Positions 57,128 to 64,000 of a stretch of 64,000 bases of DNA are shown piece after piece (position 1 is the first letter of the stretch; every line of letters begins with the position of its first letter). The notes beneath the pieces are model-generated. The model did not search any database, had not been told where the DNA came from, and saw nothing but the letters and a program-made list of their open reading frames with translations. The position numbers and the translations under genes are program-made. The stretch comes from Coix lacryma-jobi var. lacryma-jobi (taxonomy: Eukaryota; Streptophyta; Magnoliopsida; Poales; Poaceae), in assembly GCA_009763385.1 (NCBI GenBank), contig CM019826.1:79567135-79631134 (forward strand), in the 5' to 3' direction.

Positions 57128-57485
57128 CCTGGAATAATTTTAACTAAAGTCAGTTTCGTGCACCTATAAGTCAGCATAGTTATACCCATGACCCGGTATC
57201 TATTAAGGGAGGAGAATTTTATAATTTTAATTGATGCAAGATGAAATGATGCGTACGTACGATTCTACGCATACGACATTACCTACTTACTTGTATACCC
57301 ACCAAAATAATTTTTGTAACCTTTTTAAATATAGGGCATATACTTTCCGGCACACACTTCCTATTAAGCAAGAAGTAAGTTGAGGGAAGCAATAGATAAG
57401 ATTAGAAAGAGTCTTTTTAGATTTTTCTTTAGAAAATAAGTTTTGAAGGTTTTCAAATTACTATAATGATTGACATGGAGATCCT
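57128..57485 (-). other. Element E leader between PBS and extra ORF
   Basis: AT-rich, non-coding; nothing else seen. Confidence 0.6.
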
Positions 57486-57497
57486 GCTCCGATACCA
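57486..57497 (-). other. Element E primer-binding site
   Basis: Minus-strand TGGTATCGGAGC, four bases from the LTR start at 57502. Confidence 0.85.
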
Positions 57498-57501
57498 AGC
57501 C

Positions 57502-60500
57502 TGTAACAGACTTGCCCAATAATGTGGGCCACCTACACCTCTCACCTGTCCAACGACCTTTGACTGCAATGTAGATGTGCCATAAGACTGGATTAATCTG
57601 TTGGATATGGTCGACGTATCCATAGGTCACAGGAATCATCTGAGTACAATCATTACAACACAATTTCATGTCATACAAAATACTAGATCGAAGAATATCA
57701 GCGGAAGACTTACATAAACATAATAATACAAACCAGTGTTCCTTATTACAATATAGGTGAAAAGGAGTTTAAGTTGCGATAGTACTAAGTGCTGGATAAA
57801 AGTCTAATAACATAACCATATTGATAAACCCTGCCCAAGGGCACGTCACTTATCATCCTCCACCGGGAAGATGGTCATGCAACACGGTCCAAAGCACATC
57901 TGCTCAGCGGGCTCACCTGCAACAAGGGGTCATAGAACCCTGAGTACAGGAGTACTCAACAAGACTTACCCGACTAATAAATTGGGGAGAAGACTCCGGA
58001 ATGCAGGCTGAGGGAAAGTCAAGGTAAGGCTTTAGCAAGAATCCAAAAGTTTTCCTTTGCATAAAAGCTCCTACTACTAAGTAGTTATGTCCTTCCATAA
58101 TTCTAATATTAGCTAAGTAATTAAATGAACATCTCATAAACAACCCATTAATTCTCCATGGTTTCATCATTAAACTACCCTGAGGGTGCGAGGACGAGTC
58201 TCCTTTTCTCGTGGAGCAAACGACGATTCGAACCGCTTGATCTACCTAGCTGGGGCTTCCTTATCACACGACATATGCGAGGCCGAACTTGCATATATCA
58301 ACCGTCCCGTGGATCCGCTCAAACCGGACCGGAGCCGCGCCACCCGGGGGTACAGTACACCACTGCCCTACAACGGCCTTGCTGAGTCCGTCCAACAGGG
58401 GACCGAGCAGGGTGGGTACACTCTACTCCCGCCATCTCTCCACTCCCAGTGCGCGGGTGCGCCATTCCAGTAAGGGCATAGCCACAGTAGGGCTTACCGT
58501 AGCATGTGACCAGTACTAACAATTAGTTCTCGATCCAACGGGCCAACAGCGGACGGGCCCTAGGCGACACAGACGGAAACACTACACCAGAACTCCATTT
58601 CCTGTGCAAGTTACCCGCCCGGTCTCATTTTAATTATACCATCCCAAACCGAGGGAAGGGTTCCCAACAAAAGCATTTCTCTTTTCAAAAATCTACTCTA
58701 ATGAGCAAGGCTAAGCAATCTAAGCATTTGTAAATACCCAGCGACAAGGATAGTATAAGGAGTAATCAAGGTAGTCAATGCATCAAGTAGGTAACATTCA
58801 ACCCCTAAACTTAATGCACAGATTTTATCAACAAGTATATTATTAAAAATTGCAAGGTAGGGGTAAATGCACCGGGGCTTGCCTTGGGGTTCTTCCTCTG
58901 GTTCGTCCCCACAGATATCAAATCCCACTTCGTAGAATACCGGTGCCTCACGAGCTGCAATCGCCGGCTGATCCTTGCTAACCTCGGTTTCTAAACGCAA
59001 TATATGAACGACCATATATAAGATGCATGTGATGCGAATATGAATGAATGCTTATGATGCAGGACAATTATAAGTAGAAGAGTACAGCAGCAAACAACAA
59101 TCATATCTGAATACTAAAATTGACATCACAATTGGAACAAGATTTGCATAAGCGATAACCCAATCAGATTTCATGTACCAACTAATTTTAACCATAACTG
59201 AAGGTACAAAATAGCTATTCTGGTGATTCAGGACAATCTGGAAAGCTTAACAAATTCTCTACAACTTTACTATAATACACAACAGCTGATTCCAAGATCT
59301 TATGGACCAAACAATTCATTTGGTTAAACCTGTCCAGATTCTGGACAGATTCGAACACTACTGTTCCACAGACCATATCTGGACCTCAGAAATATCGACA
59401 TATGTGATCTAGACCATTCTGGAAAGCACATGAAATCTTATACAACTTTCTTATAATCCACCAAATCAAATTCGCAAGTTAAATACCCCAAACAATTCAG
59501 TTTGCCCAAACTGTCCAGATTCTGGACAGCATCACATACCCAAATTGAACAGAGCATAACTCCCAGCATATACATCCAATAACTACGAAATTTTAGGAGA
59601 AACTAGATATACAAAAGTTCTACAACTTTGCTATACAACATTTCGACAGAAAACCAAATTATTATGGTGTTATCATGCTCCTATCCAAACTGGTCCAAAG
59701 ATAAAAATTAACTTAGCAATTGCCAACTTAAGCTATCTAATTGACCACTAAGGGTCAAACATTTATCCCAACATATGAACAACCAGCACGAACCCAACAT
59801 GTTCCCTTATGCACTAATGATCTTTCTCCAAATAGGAATGTAACCATGGTTATAGGCTTTTATTAAATAACTAACCTTTTTATTAATTATAAGATTAAGG
59901 TTAAACCAAAATGTGGCAAACTGACCCCAAACTTTTTGTGTGGGTTAAACATATAGCATAACAATGGTAGGCCAACTTGTAGATTTTTAGAACAAGTATA
60001 TACAGCTGTAGAATTAGATCAAGGAATAATTATTTTAAATAGGGTTTAATGGCATATTCATTAGAGTTAAATATTTATCTTTACCAAAAAGGCTCATAAT
60101 TTTTGTAGAGGTATGTTTTGTGCTGTAATTGACCACAAAATTGATTTCACAATTTTTGGACTACAGGAAAAGCCTACAGAAATTATTAAAGTGCCTAAAC
60201 CATTTATTAACTATTTTAATACCCCAAAAAAATTTGTCCAAACTTGAAGTTTCATATTTTTATAATTTTGTTCACATAACAGAGAGGCTACACAAAAATT
60301 TTCGTGATTTTTAGAGCTATAATAAAAATACAGCAAAAATAACAAATTTGGCTACTGTTCATAAGCGCAAAAACGAAAAACCCTAAACCTATTTCACTGG
60401 CAGGCGGGGCCAGGGCGTCAGGCCAGCCTCGGCCTTGACCAGCGGCGCGGGGCGCGAACTCGAGGCTTGGCTCGACCTCGAGGGTCAGGCTCGACCTCGG

Positions 60501-62096
60501 CCTTGACCGCGGCGCGGGGCGCTGACCGCCGGCCAAACTCGCCGGCGGCGAGGCCAGGGGCTCATCCGAGGCTACCTACGTGTTCGGCTCGGCCTCGCAA
60601 TCACACCCAAGGTCTCGGTCGGGCTAGGGGGTGAATGCAGACGGAGCTAGCTTCGGCTACGAGAATGGCGGCTCGGTTCCGCCGTTCCCGACGCTCGCCA
60701 GCGTTCTAGCCAAACCAAAGCGGTCGAGGCTACACGAACGCGAGTATCGGCATCAGAGACCTCACCTAGGGTTGGTGCTCGCGTTGGATAGGTCGGAGGT
60801 GCTCGAGGAGATGAAGGTCGACGGTGGCGGCGATGGCAGAGCGGCGGTCGGACTCAGCGACAGCGTTGTGGCTCCACCGGCATGGTAGCGACCTGAAGGG
60901 TGAGCCGATGCGAATCAGTGAGTTGAGGCGGAGCTAATGGCGCAACCAATTTGACCCGAGAGTCTCCTTACCCGCCGGACGACGACGAGTGTGGCCGCGG
61001 CGGCCGCTCGCCGGAGCTGGGGAAGAAGAAGCTCGACCGGGCAATGTGGGCGCCGAGGACTCGATTCAGTGGGTTGGGAAGGTGGGTGAGGTCATGGCGG
61101 AGCTCTGGTTAGGCCGGCGACAGCAGAGGAGGCCCGTCGGCGGTGAATTTCGCCGGCGGCGCTCCCTGGTGTTGCCGGCCGAAAATGGAGAGAAAGGGAA
61201 AGGAGAGAACCACGGCGACCGTAGGGTTTTTGTAGGCGGCGAGGAGCTCAGGGAGTGCGCCAGCGAGTTGTGCATGCAGTGGGAGCGAGTGGCGCGTGGA
61301 TAGGGACGTGTCGACGCCAGAACGCCGCTGTGTCCACGACGGCCGCCGTGGAGGCCATGCAAGCCTCCATGGACTGTAGCTACAGTGAGTTCTGTCCCCT
61401 TTTTAATTGCGCCCAGATTTTGAACTAAAGTGCAAAATCCGTAAGAATGAAAGTTGTTCCGAATTTTGTGATCTACAAACTTGCTTAAAGAACCATGTTC
61501 CAATTCGGCATAGTTTTTGAATTATGGTTTGAATTCAAATTTGTCCCAAACTGAATTCTCAAATTACTTTGAAATTTCTAGAAGAACATCAAAATCTGTG
61601 AATATGAAAGTTGTCACATTTGGCATTCCCTACAACTTTGATTAAAGGGCCAAGGTCAGATTCTCAATAGTTTGAGAGTTGTAGTTCAAGGGTAGATTCT
61701 AGGGTTTAAACAAATTTTTTCCAATTCAAATCCTGTGCAAAATTTGCGTTAACCTTATATACCAAAGTTGTTTATTTCATTAGTATCTACAACTTTGTTT
61801 TAAGGGCCATGTCCAGATTCAGCTTGGACCATAGCCTTTATCATAGGGCCACTATAATGACGTGATTTCATGAATCATGTAACCCTATAAATCTATCTTG
61901 ACTAGAAATCATCCACTACAATTCCTTAAGCACTACACATCAAATGAGCAAAACAGAGTTGAAACAAACATATGATGCACTTGAGATCAAGTTACATGAA
62001 ATTTGGAAATGCATCTTTAGTGTTGCTACATGAATGATTTCCATGCTCATGATGACATGTCAGGTTTTAGTTGGCTTAAACACCAGAGGTGTTACA
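57502..62096 (-). repeat. Element E 5' LTR (4595 bp), complete
   Basis: TGTAACAGACTTG at 57502 to TTACA at 62096. Related to the A LTR. GC-rich 60400-61380 and AT-rich elsewhere. Contains a 44-bp segment (61334-61377) absent from the 3' copy. Open frames such as 60989-61303 recur in the 3' LTR and are not gene-like. I could not identify a TATA box with confidence. Confidence 0.92.
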
Positions 62097-62541
62097 GCAA
62101 GTCGAAGCTCAAATGTCCTAGTCTCCTATGCCACTTCCAAAGATCAGAGGAGGAAGGTCCAGCCACCAGACAACGAGAAGTGCCAAAAGACTCCGAGAAA
62201 TTCGCACGAAATACTTTTCCAAAGGGCGAAATCAAACACACAAGATTGCCCTGAGGATCCAAAATACGACTGAGATTCGGCTTAAAATGAATCTCATAGT
62301 CGTCATCGAAGAGTTGCAAAACAGAAAAAAGGTTAAAATGCAAGTTAGAAACAAGAGCAACATCGCGCAACACAAAGTGCTCATTAACTCGCACAGACCC
62401 ACGAGACAATACCTTACCTTTGCTATTGTCGCCGAAGGTAATAAACTCCTTTCTGGCAACTGGACTAAGACTGGAGAACCACTTGGCGTTTCCGGTCATA
62501 TGCCTCGAACACCCGGAATCCACCAACCAAACGTTCTCCAA
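62097..62541 (-). pseudogene. Element F pol, N-terminal part: copia protease and GAG-pre-integrase domain
   Basis: Reads WLVDSGCSRHMTGNAKWF (aspartic protease active site DSG), FGDNSKGKVLSRG, then the GAG-pre-integrase domain ending LWKWHRRLGHLSFDLL at the E insertion. The frame opens after a TAG just upstream (near 62551) and is not the gag frame, so pol would need recoding or is damaged there. Integrase should follow but is absent on the other side of E. Confidence 0.9.
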
Positions 62542-62582
62542 TCGTTTTACCTATATCAATAAAAACACATAGGGTGAGCATA

Positions 62583-64000
62583 CTAGCCAACACTGGGGTT
62601 AGTGAAGTAAGGAGAATACCAGTGTTGGGCCGGCTGCTCAAAAGGACGGTCAGCAGAAAAACCATTCCTAGCACACCTACGAAGGAAGCGATCACCACGT
62701 TTAGAAGAACGTGGTCCGCTGGGAAAGCAGCGCTCACCGCGATACTCAAAACGCGGTGGAGGAAAACGCTCAACTACAAAGCCACTGCCACGGGGTCCAT
62801 AGCCTACAACTGCAGGCTCCCGCCGGGCACGCTCTCTACGAGGCCTAGGCCTAGGAACTTGAGGCACTGCACCTCTAGGCCTAGCATCTCCCCTCGGAGT
62901 TCTCCTCTGCCTAGGCCTGGGAACTTGAGGTTCTGGACCTCTGGGCCTAGCAGCACGTCTCTGAAGATTTGGCGCATGTACATCATGGAGAGGATGGTAC
63001 ATGTCCGCATTGTTCATCTCCCTAGCACGGCGCGCCTCTCTCTTGCGCCGAAAGCAGAACTCACTCAAGTGTCCATCTCTCCCACAATGCTCACAATGGT
63101 ACCTCACCGCTCTCAAAGGGGGTTGTTGGTACTCACGGTTGTGGGTGTGGATCACTTTGCCCTTCTGTGGCAAACACTCCTCCTGGATAGGTGGCATTGT
63201 ATCAAGCTTGTTTTTCAGGTGGTTGGGTTTGGGATGCCACACTTGGTTCTTGGGTGGAGCTCTCGGAGGTACCTCAAACACTCCATCCTTGGTGTTAGGC
63301 TTGAGTGGCTCTTTGGGTGGAAGCTTGGTAAGTTTGGGAGTAGTGGTGGAGTTGGGCTTCTCACAAGGGTTAAGACCACTCGACTCTCCAATCTTCCCAA
63401 AAGTAGAAAGATCAACACCCGGAGCAAATCCTACACCAGGACCTCCAGCAGCTCGCTTGAATTGGGAGATCATCATCCCGAGCTGCGGCTCACCACAAGA
63501 CACCCATGACAAGATGGTCCGAAGGTATGTGTTTTCCTCCTCGGTTTGCATCTTGTCATGCTTCACGTTTGCAATCTCCATCTCCAAACCCTCACACAAA
63601 GCGCACCTAGTCACACAAGTGCTACCCGAGCTGGCCTCCTCAAGAGACACAATCTTGGCATTCTTCTCTGCCAACTCGGATTGCAAGACAGGACAAGTCT
63701 TGCATGCACCCAACAGCATGGGTCTAGCCCGGAGCTCATCCACCTCTCCTACCAACACAGCATATTTGCTCCTCAAAGTGAGAAGGTCAGTCATGTGTGT
63801 GGTGCACATCTCACACTCCTCCTCATCTGTAACAACCACGGTATCAAGTTCCTTCACCGTATCCTCCCACTTCTGCCTAAACTCCTTGCGCCCTCTAGTG
63901 GCACGCCTAAGCAGCTTATCTTGGCTAAGAAGCGCGACAGTAAGTTTCTCGACCTCAGCGGAAAGCTCGTCGTGGGTCAGAGATACCTGGGAGGTGTCGT
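62583..64000 (-). CDS. Element F gag, C-terminal part (partial)
   Basis: Open from the window edge down to the TAG at 62583-62585, so at least 472 codons of a longer gag. Seen from the edge: a coiled-coil-like region, a cysteine-bearing stretch with repeated C-x2-C pairs (ECEMC, CKTC, CALC), a zinc knuckle YHCEHCGRDGHLSEFC encoded near 63055-63105, an arginine- and proline-rich region with repeated PRPR motifs, and the end SPYFTNPSVG. Typical of SIRE-type gag. The N-terminus lies outside the window. Confidence 0.9.
   Translation of the reverse strand, partial: DTSQVSLTHDELSAEVEKLTVALLSQDKLLRRATRGRKEFRQKWEDTVKELDTVVVTDEEECEMCTTHMTDLLTLRSKYAVLVGEVDELRARPMLLGACKTCPVLQSELAEKNAKIVSLEEASSGSTCVTRCALCEGLEMEIANVKHDKMQTEEENTYLRTILSWVSCGEPQLGMMISQFKRAAGGPGVGFAPGVDLSTFGKIGESSGLNPCEKPNSTTTPKLTKLPPKEPLKPNTKDGVFEVPPRAPPKNQVWHPKPNHLKNKLDTMPPIQEECLPQKGKVIHTHNREYQQPPLRAVRYHCEHCGRDGHLSEFCFRRKREARRAREMNNADMYHPLHDVHAPNLQRRAARPRGPEPQVPRPRQRRTPRGDARPRGAVPQVPRPRPRRERARREPAVVGYGPRGSGFVVERFPPPRFEYRGERCFPSGPRSSKRGDRFLRRCARNGFSADRPFEQPAQHWYSPYFTNPSVG

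Larger units (their letters stand above)
47762..62096 (-). mobile_element. Element E: Ty3/gypsy chromovirus (Tekay-like) with truncated 3' LTR
   Basis: Minus-strand element inserted in F pol. Full 5' LTR (57502-62096, 4595 bp), PBS, H3-tail-like ORF, gag-pol, PPT, and a 3' LTR missing its last 640 bp (equivalent to 57502-58141). At the broken end LTR and copia sequence meet at AACCCAT (47762-47768). The LTRs differ by roughly 1-2% by eye. Pol carries four nonsense codons and one frameshift. The right TSD would be GCAAG (62097-62101); the left copy was lost with the deletion. Confidence 0.93.
42567..64000 (-). mobile_element. Element F: SIRE-like copia element, split by E
   Basis: Minus-strand copia element running off the right edge. 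Own sequence: 42567-47768 (3' LTR, PPT, untranslated region, RT/RNase H) and 62097-64000 (protease, gag). Element E sits in pol. Between the last visible residue before E (HLSFDLL, in the GAG-pre-integrase domain) and the first after it (GSSWVPWD) the integrase core is missing, so more than a simple insertion happened. Bases 42562-42566 (TTTAC) of G are its expected TSD. Confidence 0.92.

Noticed and set aside
62551..62583. Short intron (GTATGC ... ATAG, 33 bases) joining gag and protease of F
   Set aside because: Far below the minimum plant intron length and it does not clearly restore a frame; noted only as a gag/pol frame break.

Overview
The window is plant nuclear DNA, almost certainly from a grass. 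It is a stack of LTR retrotransposons inserted into one another. I found no host gene, no intact RNA gene and no prokaryotic feature. The case for a grass rests on the element types: SIRE/Maximus-like copia elements, Tekay/Del-like Ty3/gypsy chromoviruses with LTRs of 3-4.6 kb, and a small DNA transposon built of CCTTTAGTCCCGGTTGG palindromes. The tribe is not certain.

Seven LTR elements can be ordered by interrupted reading frames, primer-binding sites and target-site duplications (TSDs). G (+ strand, Ty3/gypsy, from 35254 to at least 42566) is the oldest and most damaged. Copia element C (- strand) sits in G's gag and copia element F (- strand) sits in G's 3' LTR. Within C, gypsy element A (1-7119) cuts the gag. 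The C 5' LTR is cut twice: by B (7590-17796, TSD AGCGA), a gag-only non-autonomous copia-type element, and by D (19397-34824, TSD CGATG), a 15.4 kb gypsy element. Within F, gypsy element E (47762-62096) cuts pol. A later deletion removed E's outer 3' LTR end together with the integrase part of F. D also carries a 554-bp CACTA-like insertion in gag.

The chromoviruses follow one plan: LTR, PBS, an extra ORF, gag, then protease, RT, RNase H, integrase and a C-terminal chromodomain-like segment, PPT, LTR. The extra ORF ahead of gag is the most unusual item. In E (56507-57127) its product begins MARAKQTARKSTG, close to the histone H3 tail, and continues as a coiled coil with an acidic C-terminus. 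A (1852-2400) has a diverged relative beginning MPRGKETPRKSTG. D has an unrelated-looking 407-residue coiled-coil ORF in the same slot. An element that encodes both a chromodomain-like module and an H3-tail look-alike suggests interference with, or use of, host chromatin marks. That is inference.

The other recurring theme is short GC-rich hairpin arrays in the LTRs. The clearest is in the C and F LTRs, where eight adjacent hairpins (19088-19379) keep one loop while the paired arms change in compensated ways. Many large open frames inside the LTRs are GC-rich or repeat artefacts and are not annotated as genes.
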